A DNA stretch of 5,963 bases from Chloroflexota bacterium (GTDB lineage: Bacteria; Chloroflexota; Dehalococcoidia; SZUA-161). The stretch lies in contig VGNW01000148.1 of NCBI GenBank assembly GCA_016865955.1, forward strand, positions 1-5,963, given 5' to 3'. The position numbers and the translations under genes are program-made. The notes under the pieces are model-generated. The model was given only the letters and a program-made list of their open reading frames with translations, did no database searches and was not told where the DNA came from. Each line of letters begins with the position of its first letter. Positions within the stretch are counted from its first letter, which is position 1. Shown piece by piece: positions 1 to 5,963 of the stretch.

Positions 1-68
1 TCGCACTGGAAGAGGCTGCGGTGCGAGCCAACAAACCTGACGAGGTGCGTCGATTGCTTCGCACATAG
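1..68 (+). CDS. C-terminal end of an unrecognised protein (5' part outside window)
   Basis: Reading from base 3, an open frame runs to a TAG at 66-68 and gives a tail ending in ...EAAVRANKPDEVRRLLRT. It is charged, Arg/Glu-rich and probably helical, typical of the end of a soluble domain. The other two plus frames here are less gene-like: one hits a stop at about base 38 and the other gives a Cys-rich peptide. The stop lies 28 bases before the GTG of the next gene on the same strand, so the two are probably co-transcribed. Too little is present to name a family. That it is a real gene end is inferred from composition, spacing and strand. Confidence 0.55.
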   Translation, partial: ALEEAAVRANKPDEVRRLLRT

Positions 69-87
69 AGCGGTTTACTCCTGCGTC

Positions 88-92
88 GGAGG
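88..92 (+). promoter_or_regulatory. Ribosome binding site of the DUF1616 gene
   Basis: GGAGG lies four bases before the GTG at 97. It decides the start, because the frame is open further upstream to the window edge but has no better initiation site. The oligosaccharyltransferase gene has the same arrangement: GGAG, a four-base gap, then GTG. Confidence 0.75.
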
Positions 93-96
93 CATT

Positions 97-960
97 GTGA
101 AGATACGGCTTGAGAAGTTGCTCTTTTGCATAAATGTGATTTCCATCATTCTGATTATTTTCATAGCTCTCTTGCCTTCGAACGTGCTGCGAATAGTGCT
201 GGGACTGCCTTTTATCCTGTTCTTCACGGGATATACTCTGCTGTCGGCGCTTTTTCCGCGAAGGGACGAACTTAGCGGTGTTTCGAGAGTCGCTCTTAGC
301 TTCGGACTCTCCATAGCAATTACTTCCCTGATTGGGCTTGTTGCTAACTATACACCCTGGGGCATCGGGTTATATCCCGTACTTGTGGGCGTTGCTGTTT
401 TCATATTTCTCACCTCTGTTGTTGCCTGGTACAGATGCAGCAGGCTATCGCACGGCGAGTCTCTCGGGGCTGAAATAAAAATCGACTTTTCGCAGTGGAA
501 GACGATAAGCGTTTGGAATAAAGCTCTATCTATTCTTCTGGTAGTGTTGATTCTGGGCTCAATAGGTACGCTTGCCTATGCCATAGTGACGCCCAAGCAA
601 GCGGAGGAGTTTACCGAATTCTACTTGCTCGGGCCGAACGGTGAGGCCGAAGGTTATCCGGCTGAGTTAAGCATGGGCGAGACAGGAAAAGTGATTCTGG
701 GCATAGTCAATCACGAAAACGAGGATAATCTGGTCTACAGCGTCAAGGTCACCATTGATGGCGGGTTAAAACAGACCATCGGCCCATTAGCACTCGACGA
801 TGAGGAGAAGTGGGAAGATGAGGTGAGCTTCATCCTCGACAAAATGGGTGACAACCAAAAAGTAGAGTTCAGTCTTTATAAACAGTATGAGGACGAACCC
901 TGCGAGTCTGTTTATCTGTGGCTTAATGTGAAAAACGCAGTTCAATCTTCAAGCGATTGA
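97..960 (+). CDS. DUF1616-family membrane protein
   Basis: A 287-residue membrane protein whose biochemical role is not known. Five hydrophobic segments are visible at about residues 8-27, 31-52, 64-84, 93-112 and 143-164. A tail of about 120 residues follows, probably outside the cytoplasm and rich in beta-prone sequence. I recognise the DUF1616 pattern in two places: the segment around residues 37-90 (LPFILFFTGYTLLSALFPRR, later NYTPWGI) and the post-membrane signature FTEFYLLGPNGEAEGYP at 172-188, followed by GETGKVILGIVNHE. This family is common in archaea and in some Chloroflexota. Start: GTG with GGAGG four bases upstream. It precedes the oligosaccharyltransferase gene by 143 bases on the same strand, which suggests a surface-glycan or glycoprotein role, but that is inference from position only. 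No catalytic motif is evident. Confidence 0.85.
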   Translation: MKIRLEKLLFCINVISIILIIFIALLPSNVLRIVLGLPFILFFTGYTLLSALFPRRDELSGVSRVALSFGLSIAITSLIGLVANYTPWGIGLYPVLVGVAVFIFLTSVVAWYRCSRLSHGESLGAEIKIDFSQWKTISVWNKALSILLVVLILGSIGTLAYAIVTPKQAEEFTEFYLLGPNGEAEGYPAELSMGETGKVILGIVNHENEDNLVYSVKVTIDGGLKQTIGPLALDDEEKWEDEVSFILDKMGDNQKVEFSLYKQYEDEPCESVYLWLNVKNAVQSSSD

Positions 961-1095
961 AAAATCAAGACATCTGATGTCAAGGGCTTGAACGAAGGCA
1001 CGAGATGTGATAGTTTTATCTGTGATGGCGCGTTCTGTCTTCTTCGAGAAAATGGGCCTGCCTTGGATGGGGAAATATCTTAAGTTGAAACTGAC

Positions 1096-1099
1096 GGAG
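1096..1099 (+). promoter_or_regulatory. Ribosome binding site of the STT3/AglB-like gene
   Basis: GGAG lies four bases upstream of the GTG at 1104. An in-frame TAA sits at 1101-1103, directly before the GTG, so translation cannot begin further upstream. The start of the 808-residue protein is therefore well fixed. Confidence 0.75.
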
Positions 1100-1103
1100 T
1101 TAA

Positions 1104-3530
1104 GTGGAACATCAGTCTAAAAACAAGGTGAAGCTTTCAACAGGTGCCAAATACGGCCTCGCCTTATTCGCAATCTTCGGCTTCGCCCTGTTTTTGCGTA
1201 TCTACTTCTCCTACGATAACGTCTTCAGGGATGGCTGGATTAATTTCCAGGAGACTGATTGTTACTATCAGATGCGGCAGGTGCTGAACCTGGCACTGCA
1301 TTTCCCGCACCGTAACCTGTTCGACCCCTATTTCATCTATCCCGGCGGCTTCACCATCGGTTCCCCGCCTTTCTTTTATCTGATTCTCGGTTTCTTTTCC
1401 TGGCTCTTTGGCGCCGGCTCACCTTCTTTGAAAGTCATAGAGACGGTGGGAGCATATGTTCCGGCAATCATGGGAGCTCTGGTCACTGTGCCGGTTTACT
1501 TCATAGGAAAAGAGCTATTCAACAGGAAAGCGGGACTTCTTGCAGCAGCCTTGATTGCCATATTGCCCGGCCAATTTCTGTGGCGCACTATGCTGGGCTT
1601 CCCGGATTACCACGTTGCAGAAACATTGTTCACTGTGGTAACCATGCTGTTCCTGATTCTGGCGCTTAAAAGTGCAAGGCAGAACGGGATTTCTTTCAGA
1701 AGTGTGTGGGTCAGAGACTGGAAAATATTGAAAAGGCCCTTGATATACACTTTGTCTGCCGGGGTAGCACTGGCGCTATACTTGCTTAGCTGGACGGGCG
1801 GCGGGCTTTTTATTTTTATAATCTTTGTTTTCGCCCTCATACAATTCGTCATGGATCACCTGCGGGGGAAGTCGACCGAGTACCTTTGTGTTGTAAGCGT
1901 ATTTACATTCATCATAGCTCTGTTGCTGATTCTGCCGGCTTGGAACGGATACGCGCTCTGGAATCTTCAATTCGCAGCGCTGCTCATCGGCATATTGACT
2001 TTCCTTGTGCTGGGCGCACTTTCATTCTTTATGGCTGGCAGGAACATGAAGGGGTACTATTATCCGGCGGTGCTGGCGGTGCTGGGCGGCATAGGTGCGG
2101 CACTGTTCTATCTCGTGAATCCCCCGCTGTTCAATTCGATTCTGGATAAGTTAAGCGTGTTTACTCCGGCTCCGGGAATGCTGACAATCGCTGAGGTTAA
2201 GGGGCTTTCGCTGTCTTCCGCATGGCAGCAATTCACCACGGGGTTCTATCTGGCTTTTATATCCCTGGCGATATTGGCCTACTTCGTGATAAAGGAGGGA
2301 ACTTCCGGCAAAACACTGCTCTTTGTGTGGAGTTTGATAATGCTTGTGGCAACATTCGGGCAAGTTCGTTTCGCTTACTATTTCGCTGTTAATGTAGCTA
2401 TACTCAGTGCCTTTCCCCTGTGGAAGGTGCTGGAATTCGCCGGCTTGAAGGAGACGGCTGAAGGAGCCGGAGCACAGGCGTATAGCGAGGATAAGATAGA
2501 CGGTAAGGAGAGGCAGAAACTTAAGGTTAGCAAGAAGTCACAGCGAAAGAAGAGGAAAGCCGAGCAGCGGAGACAGAGCACACGCCCTACAGGGTATTTA
2601 AATGCGAAGAATGTCTACGTCTCAATTACAGTGGTGGTCATATTCTTCCTGGCTTTTTATCCTAACATTGGAACGGCAGTGGACCGCGTCAAGTATAATA
2701 CGGGATTGAACGACGAGTGGCACGAGTCGCTGATTTGGATGAGGCAAAATACCCCCGACCCGTTCCAGAACCCTGATTTATACTATGAGTTACAGGTGAG
2801 ACCGCCAGCAGGTGAGGCTTTTCAGTATCCCGAATCAGCTTATGGGGTGATGAGCTGGTGGGACTATGGCTACTCCATTACATATGTCGCTCATCGCATA
2901 CCGAATGCCAATCCGAGCCAGATCGGCGCCCCGGATGCAGCTTTGTTCTTTACAGCGCAGGATGAGGCTTCAGCGAAGATGGTGCTGGACAGGCTGGGTT
3001 CCAGGTACGTAATTATTGATTATCCGATGGCAATTCAGAAGCTGGTTGGTGGAAAATTCTATGCCATGGCAATCTGGGCAGGAAGCGATAGTTCCGAATT
3101 CTTTGACGACTATTATCAGAGGACACATGATGGCGGATACCAGCAGGTGATGTTGTATTATCCTGAATACTATCGCTCCATGTGTGTAAGGCTGTATAGC
3201 TTCGGCGGCGAGGCATGGGACCCTGATGCTTGGGTGAAGAGCAACTCGGACAACAAAATACAGGCCGTGTCTTACGTTGAAAGGACGGACCCGGAGGGCA
3301 ATAAATACCGGGAAATAGCCAATGTGAAGCAGTTTAACACATATGCAACGGCAAAAGCGTTCGTTGATGCTGACCCTGACTATATTATTGTGGGAACGAG
3401 TCCTTACATCAGCCCTGTGCCGTTGGAGAAATTGCAACATTTTGAGCTGGTCCATAAGTCGCCAGCCACAGTTTTTACACAGGGCAATGACACCATATCT
3501 TATGTAGAGATATTCGAGTACTCCCCGTAG
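1104..3530 (+). CDS. STT3/AglB-type oligosaccharyltransferase, catalytic subunit
   Basis: An 808-residue multi-pass membrane enzyme (GT66 family) expected to transfer a glycan from a polyprenyl lipid carrier to Asn in N-x-S/T sites of proteins on the outer face of the membrane. Visible signatures: a first acidic motif E50-T-D52 in the first external loop; a second metal-site motif D168-Y-H170 followed by E173, the D-x-H form known from archaeal AglB rather than the D-x-E of Campylobacter PglB; TIAE at 361-364, matching the TIxE/SVSE loop; WWDYG at 585-589, the sequon-binding signature; and D639-x-x-M642 where the DK/MI motif is expected. About 13 hydrophobic segments fill residues 16-523, and a globular external domain follows. 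A strongly basic loop at 464-494 precedes the last membrane segment. Length is within the usual AglB range. The GTG start has GGAG upstream and an in-frame stop immediately before it. The glycan donor and target proteins cannot be told from this window. Confidence 0.93.
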   Translation: MEHQSKNKVKLSTGAKYGLALFAIFGFALFLRIYFSYDNVFRDGWINFQETDCYYQMRQVLNLALHFPHRNLFDPYFIYPGGFTIGSPPFFYLILGFFSWLFGAGSPSLKVIETVGAYVPAIMGALVTVPVYFIGKELFNRKAGLLAAALIAILPGQFLWRTMLGFPDYHVAETLFTVVTMLFLILALKSARQNGISFRSVWVRDWKILKRPLIYTLSAGVALALYLLSWTGGGLFIFIIFVFALIQFVMDHLRGKSTEYLCVVSVFTFIIALLLILPAWNGYALWNLQFAALLIGILTFLVLGALSFFMAGRNMKGYYYPAVLAVLGGIGAALFYLVNPPLFNSILDKLSVFTPAPGMLTIAEVKGLSLSSAWQQFTTGFYLAFISLAILAYFVIKEGTSGKTLLFVWSLIMLVATFGQVRFAYYFAVNVAILSAFPLWKVLEFAGLKETAEGAGAQAYSEDKIDGKERQKLKVSKKSQRKKRKAEQRRQSTRPTGYLNAKNVYVSITVVVIFFLAFYPNIGTAVDRVKYNTGLNDEWHESLIWMRQNTPDPFQNPDLYYELQVRPPAGEAFQYPESAYGVMSWWDYGYSITYVAHRIPNANPSQIGAPDAALFFTAQDEASAKMVLDRLGSRYVIIDYPMAIQKLVGGKFYAMAIWAGSDSSEFFDDYYQRTHDGGYQQVMLYYPEYYRSMCVRLYSFGGEAWDPDAWVKSNSDNKIQAVSYVERTDPEGNKYREIANVKQFNTYATAKAFVDADPDYIIVGTSPYISPVPLEKLQHFELVHKSPATVFTQGNDTISYVEIFEYSP

Positions 3531-3570
3531 GCGAACTGTAACGATAAGGCAGGTACTACAGAGACCGTCC

Positions 3571-3598
3571 CCCTCTTTGACAAAAATTGTCCCGAGGG
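3571..3598. repeat. Interrupted inverted repeat over the tRNA promoter
   Basis: Two nested perfect dyads share one centre: CCCTC at 3571-3575 with GAGGG at 3594-3598, and GACAA at 3579-3583 with TTGTC at 3587-3591 around an AAA loop. They cover the -35 box and most of the promoter spacer. As RNA it could fold as the 3' end of the upstream oligosaccharyltransferase transcript, but no T-run follows, so a standard intrinsic terminator is not supported. A protein-binding operator is an alternative. Neither role is shown. Confidence 0.4.
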
Positions 3599-3605
3599 AT
3601 AAAAT
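3577..3605 (+). promoter_or_regulatory. Sigma-70-type promoter for tRNA-Val
   Basis: A perfect -35 box TTGACA (3577-3582) is separated by exactly 17 bases from a -10 box TAAAAT (3600-3605, five of six matches to TATAAT). The expected transcription start near 3612 leaves about six leader bases before the tRNA at 3618. This fits a strong, dedicated promoter for a stable RNA and indicates that the tRNA is not simply read through from the preceding gene. Confidence 0.85.
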
Positions 3606-3617
3606 AGCTACGATTTT

Positions 3618-3693
3618 GGGCGGTTAGCTCAGCGGATAGAGCGCTTGCTTCACACGCAAGAGGTCACAGGTTCAAATCCTGTACTGCCCACCA
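3618..3693 (+). tRNA. tRNA-Val (anticodon CAC)
   Basis: A complete 76-base cloverleaf. The acceptor stem GGGCGGT pairs with ACTGCCC (one G-T wobble), with discriminator A and an encoded CCA at 3691-3693. The D stem is GCTC/GAGC around AGCGGATA. The anticodon stem CTTGC/GCAAG carries the loop TTCACAC, giving anticodon CAC (3651-3653), which reads the valine codon GTG. The variable loop is AGGTC, and the T arm is ACAGG-TTCAAAT-CCTGT. All invariant positions look normal. It stands alone between the oligosaccharyltransferase gene and the convergent lipoprotein gene. The 97 bases after it, to 3790, contain no evident hairpin-plus-T-run terminator. Confidence 0.97.
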
Positions 3694-3790
3694 TTGTACC
3701 AAACCATTTTCTCCCCAGCTATATTCGTCTATGTTAAAAATTGACTTGACGGCTTAGATTTGAAGAGATGGAGAAGATAACCGCTGGTGA

Positions 3791-4837
3791 TTACTTAACG
3801 CTGAAAGTAATAGTGAACGAATCTATCTCGCCGGAGATAATATCTTTGATTTCCGCTTCAAGCCTGTATTGACCTGATGGTGCCGAAGGCAGAAGTTTGA
3901 AGGAAAGCGTACCCCATGAGTATTCAGGGATTGTCTCAAGCTCCGTCTGATGATAATCCTCCAGATTTTCACCGCTCAGGTATAAATCACCGCCCGGTTC
4001 ATAGACTCTTGCCTCTACTGTTCTGAACCAGACCTCATAAGTATCGCCGGTAGCCCGGGCTGAGAAGCCGAACACCTCGAAGTAAATCCATACCCTGCTC
4101 TCCGAATCGAAGGCTGCGCCGGGCTGCACTGTGTAATCCCTTTCTCCGCGTACGTCGCTGCAGACCTCGATGTTATCTATGCTGAAAGATGCTGATGGCG
4201 TGCCTCCGGGCGAGGCGCTCGTCTGCATCCCCGGACCCACCAGTACGGTCACGCCGCCTGCGGTGAACCAGACGAAACCATCGTCCGTGCTCAGCAAGGT
4301 ATAACCGCTCTCCTCCACCATCATGCTGAAGATTGTGCCGCGCACTACCGCCACACCTGCCGGCGTTTCCACCTCGTATTTGGATGCTGAATCGACCAGT
4401 TGCTGCACGCGGTTGACCGTGTTACCGACGAGCTGCTTCAATCTTATGGTCGTCGACCCGGTGTCCTGAGCAAGGTCTAGCTGTTCGATAGTAATATCCG
4501 AATTGGCGCCTATCTCCATCACGCTGCCGTCGAAAAATATGATTAGAGTCGAGCTTTCTTCGCCTGTCTTGATACGGTCTCCCGGCTCCAGTCTCATGCC
4601 GGCGGAAGCCAGGACGAAGTTATCGGCTCCGCTGCCGCTCTTCTGCACCAGCACCTCGCCGCTCGGCGACGAAATCGTGACAGGAGGGACGTTGCCGGTA
4701 GGAACAGGTGTCGGTGTGGTTGTAGAAGTGGGCGTCCGGTTTATATCTCCCGAACCGCAACCGATGAGAGGAACCAGAAGCAACAGCACCAGCAGGATAG
4801 CGAAAAGGGCGAAAGCGAATTTAGAATCGAAAATCAA
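3791..4837 (-). CDS. FecR-domain lipoprotein with C-terminal beta-rich domain
   Basis: A 348-residue predicted surface lipoprotein. A hydrophobic signal segment (about residues 7-25) ends in the lipobox L-I-G-C with lipidated Cys27. A Thr/Pro-rich linker follows (about 33-52), then a FecR domain over about 58-175. Its hallmarks are GDRIKTGEESSTLIIFFDGS (86-105) and the late motif ETPAGVAVVRGTIF (157-170). Residues 215-348 are beta-prone and look like a separate sandwich domain that I cannot name. No iron-uptake receptor or ECF sigma gene is adjacent, so the classical FecR anti-sigma role is not supported; many stand-alone FecR-domain lipoproteins are of unknown function. The start is a TTG at 4837, with an upstream in-frame TGA and only a weak Shine-Dalgarno (GTGAG, complement of 4846-4850, eight bases away). 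Starting there keeps the signal peptide intact, and no ATG lies before residue 81. It is convergent with the tRNA and divergent from glgB. Confidence 0.88.
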   Translation of the reverse strand: MIFDSKFAFALFAILLVLLLLVPLIGCGSGDINRTPTSTTTPTPVPTGNVPPVTISSPSGEVLVQKSGSGADNFVLASAGMRLEPGDRIKTGEESSTLIIFFDGSVMEIGANSDITIEQLDLAQDTGSTTIRLKQLVGNTVNRVQQLVDSASKYEVETPAGVAVVRGTIFSMMVEESGYTLLSTDDGFVWFTAGGVTVLVGPGMQTSASPGGTPSASFSIDNIEVCSDVRGERDYTVQPGAAFDSESRVWIYFEVFGFSARATGDTYEVWFRTVEARVYEPGGDLYLSGENLEDYHQTELETIPEYSWGTLSFKLLPSAPSGQYRLEAEIKDIISGEIDSFTITFSVK

Positions 4838-4878
4838 TTGGCTGACTCACTTTAACGCATTGTGCTCACTCGAAAGAC

Positions 4879-4907
4879 ATTCTACAGGCTGTTGCAACAT
4901 GAGTCAA
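4879..4907 (-). promoter_or_regulatory. Sigma-70-type promoter of the FecR lipoprotein gene
   Basis: Read on the minus strand, TTGACT (complement of 4902-4907) and TAGAAT (complement of 4879-4884) are 17 bases apart; each matches the consensus at five of six positions. The expected start near 4872 gives a leader of about 35 bases before the TTG codon at 4837. The 10-base palindrome TGTTGCAACA lies within the spacer. Confidence 0.75.
4890..4899. repeat. 10-base perfect palindrome in the FecR promoter spacer
   Basis: TGTTGCAACA equals its own reverse complement and sits between the -10 and -35 boxes of the minus-strand promoter. A second copy of the half-site GCAAC occurs at 4909-4913, just beyond the -35 box. 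The placement suits a repressor or activator site. No regulator gene is visible in the window, so function is inference. Confidence 0.35.
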
Positions 4908-4921
4908 CGCAACCTTGGAAC

Positions 4922-4950
4922 TTGCCATAACCCCATATCATCTGTATTAT
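4922..4950 (+). promoter_or_regulatory. Sigma-70-type promoter of glgB
   Basis: The -35 box TTGCCA (4922-4927, five of six) and -10 box TATTAT (4945-4950, five of six) are separated by 17 bases. Transcription should begin about 4956-4958, at or beside the ATG at 4958. Its -35 box is 14 bases from the -35 box of the divergent lipoprotein promoter, so the two polymerases would bind on closely neighbouring DNA. Confidence 0.75.
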
Positions 4951-4957
4951 ATGCGGC

Positions 4958-5963
4958 ATGGAGTGGTATAAGAATATCTGGAAAGGCGAGAACTTTAAGG
5001 CGTTGCCCTGGCAGGAAGAGAACCCAACCTCAACCCATAGTGAGATAAGAATGAAACATCCGGTATCTTACGACGTAACATTGTTGACCGAGGATGACCT
5101 TTATCTGTTCAACGAGGGGAACCACTTTCGTCTGTATGAAAAGCTGGGCGCTCATCTGCTGACCGTTGACGGGGTTGAGGGAACGTATTTTGCAGTGTGG
5201 GCTCCGGATGCGGAGCAGGTGTTCATCATAGGTGATTTCAATGGTTGGGACAGAACAAGCCATCAGCTCTGTCCCAGAGGACGGTCGGGTATCTGGGAGG
5301 GCTTCATCCCCGGCCTAAGCAAAGGCACACTTTATAAGTATTATATCCGCTCACGTTACAATGGTTATCGGGTGGACAAGGCTGACCCCTTTGCATTTTA
5401 TTCCGAAGTCCCGCACAGAACTGCCTCAATCGTATGGGATTTGGATTATGAATGGGGGGACAAAAAGTGGATGGCAAGCCGGGGGGCTAACAATGCTCAG
5501 GACAAGCCCATCTCTATTTACGAGGTGCATCTAGGTTCCTGGCAGCGGGTGCCCGAGGAGGGAAACCGCTTCCTCACGTATCGGGAACTGGCGCCCAAAC
5601 TGGCTGAGTATGTCTCCAGTATGGGGTTTACCCATGTCGAGTTCCTGCCCGTGATGGAGCACCCCTTCTATGGTTCGTGGGGTTATCAGATTGTTGGTTA
5701 CTTCGCACCCACGAGCCGCTATGGTACGCCTCAGGACTTTATGTATCTGGTGGATACACTGCACCAGCACGGCATCGGCGTCATCCTGGACTGGGTGCCG
5801 TCGCATTTCCCCACTGACGAATACGGGCTCGCTTACTTCGATGGCACTCATCTCTATGAACATGCCGACCCCCGTAAAGGGCTGCACCCTGATTGGGCAA
5901 GCTATATTTTTAACTACGGACGAAACGAGGTACGCAGCTTCCTGTTGAGCAGCGCCCTGTTCT
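4958..5963 (+). CDS. glgB: 1,4-alpha-glucan (glycogen) branching enzyme, N-terminal half
   Basis: GlgB cuts an alpha-1,4-glucan chain and re-attaches it by an alpha-1,6 bond, creating branches in glycogen (cytoplasmic, GH13 family). With the 4958 start, 335 residues are visible before the window ends. DVTLLTEDDLYLFNEGNHFRLYEKLGAH is the usual GlgB entry; a CBM48 domain follows from about residue 75 (GTYFAVWAP, GDFNGWD). The catalytic barrel begins at IYEVHLGSW (187-195), then YGSWGYQIVGYFAPTSRYG and the GH13 first conserved region as DWVPSHFP (278-285), followed by the GlgB-specific FDGTHLYEHADPRKG. The nucleophile Asp and acid Glu lie beyond the window. Start choice: ATG 4958 adds 31 gene-like residues and sits at the predicted transcription start, implying a leaderless message. 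ATG 5051 is the alternative, with a weak GTGAG six bases upstream and a 93-base leader. No in-frame stop separates them. The gene identity is firm; the start is not. Confidence 0.93.
   Translation, partial: MEWYKNIWKGENFKALPWQEENPTSTHSEIRMKHPVSYDVTLLTEDDLYLFNEGNHFRLYEKLGAHLLTVDGVEGTYFAVWAPDAEQVFIIGDFNGWDRTSHQLCPRGRSGIWEGFIPGLSKGTLYKYYIRSRYNGYRVDKADPFAFYSEVPHRTASIVWDLDYEWGDKKWMASRGANNAQDKPISIYEVHLGSWQRVPEEGNRFLTYRELAPKLAEYVSSMGFTHVEFLPVMEHPFYGSWGYQIVGYFAPTSRYGTPQDFMYLVDTLHQHGIGVILDWVPSHFPTDEYGLAYFDGTHLYEHADPRKGLHPDWASYIFNYGRNEVRSFLLSSALF

Noticed and set aside
1..96. Upstream extension of the DUF1616 frame to the window edge
   Set aside because: The frame is open but gives a Cys-rich peptide unlike the family. 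The GGAGG before GTG 97 and the competing upstream gene end at 68 favour the annotated start.
988..1016. Possible promoter TTGAAC, 17 bases, TAGTTT ahead of the oligosaccharyltransferase gene
   Set aside because: The spacing is right but only four and three of the six positions match the consensus, far weaker than the other three promoters here.
1025..1120. Small plus-strand ORF of 31 codons as an annotated gene
   Set aside because: There is no ribosome binding site and no recognisable family, and it overlaps a well-supported start; kept only as a low-interest finding.
2970..3455. 161-codon minus-strand ORF inside the oligosaccharyltransferase gene
   Set aside because: It is a shadow of a well-conserved gene on the other strand, with Cys/His/Arg-rich composition typical of antisense frames.
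3694..3790. Terminator or promoter between the tRNA and the lipoprotein stop
   Set aside because: TTGACT/TTGACG-like strings near 3742-3751 lack a -10 partner, and no hairpin followed by a T-run is present on either strand.
4503..5048. 181-codon plus-strand ORF across the lipoprotein start and the intergenic region
   Set aside because: It is antisense to the FecR lipoprotein, covers both divergent promoters, and its translation resembles no protein family.
5531..5887. 118-codon minus-strand ORF inside glgB
   Set aside because: It is antisense to strongly conserved GlgB motifs and has no family resemblance or start signal.

Overview
The window looks like a chromosomal piece of a bacterium with moderate GC content. 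Bacterial traits are: consensus-like sigma-70 promoters with 17-base spacers, Shine-Dalgarno sequences in front of GTG starts, a tRNA gene with an encoded CCA tail, and a lipobox lipoprotein. Two genes have an archaeal flavour: an STT3/AglB-type oligosaccharyltransferase and a DUF1616 membrane protein. That pairing, together with a Thr/Pro-rich linker lipoprotein and a GlgB, is compatible with Chloroflexota (Dehalococcoidia-like). The lineage is an inference from family knowledge, not something the sequence proves.

Layout: (a) 1-68, the last 21 codons of an unrecognised plus-strand gene. (b) 97-960, a DUF1616-family membrane protein with five predicted membrane segments and an outward-facing beta domain. 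(c) 1104-3530, a complete 808-residue STT3/AglB-like oligosaccharyltransferase with its acidic motifs, TIxE loop and WWDYG signature. (d) 3577-3693, a strong promoter followed by tRNA-Val(CAC). (e) 3791-4837 on the minus strand, a lipoprotein with a FecR domain. (f) 4838-4957, a compact divergent control region with two back-to-back sigma-70 promoters. (g) 4958 to the end, the N-terminal half of a glycogen branching enzyme (GlgB), cut by the window edge. No gene-free stretch exceeds 300 bases.

The first three genes run in one direction and may form a unit. The oligosaccharyltransferase would transfer a lipid-linked glycan to Asn in secreted proteins, and the DUF1616 protein is a candidate membrane partner by position. 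The tRNA has its own promoter. The FecR lipoprotein and glgB are transcribed away from each other from promoters whose -35 boxes are only 14 bases apart, so they may share control. I see no CRISPR array, insertion sequence or phage gene. The most interesting items are the archaeal-type oligosaccharyltransferase in a bacterial setting, the glgB start that coincides with the predicted transcription start, and the palindromes inside the two intergenic promoter regions.
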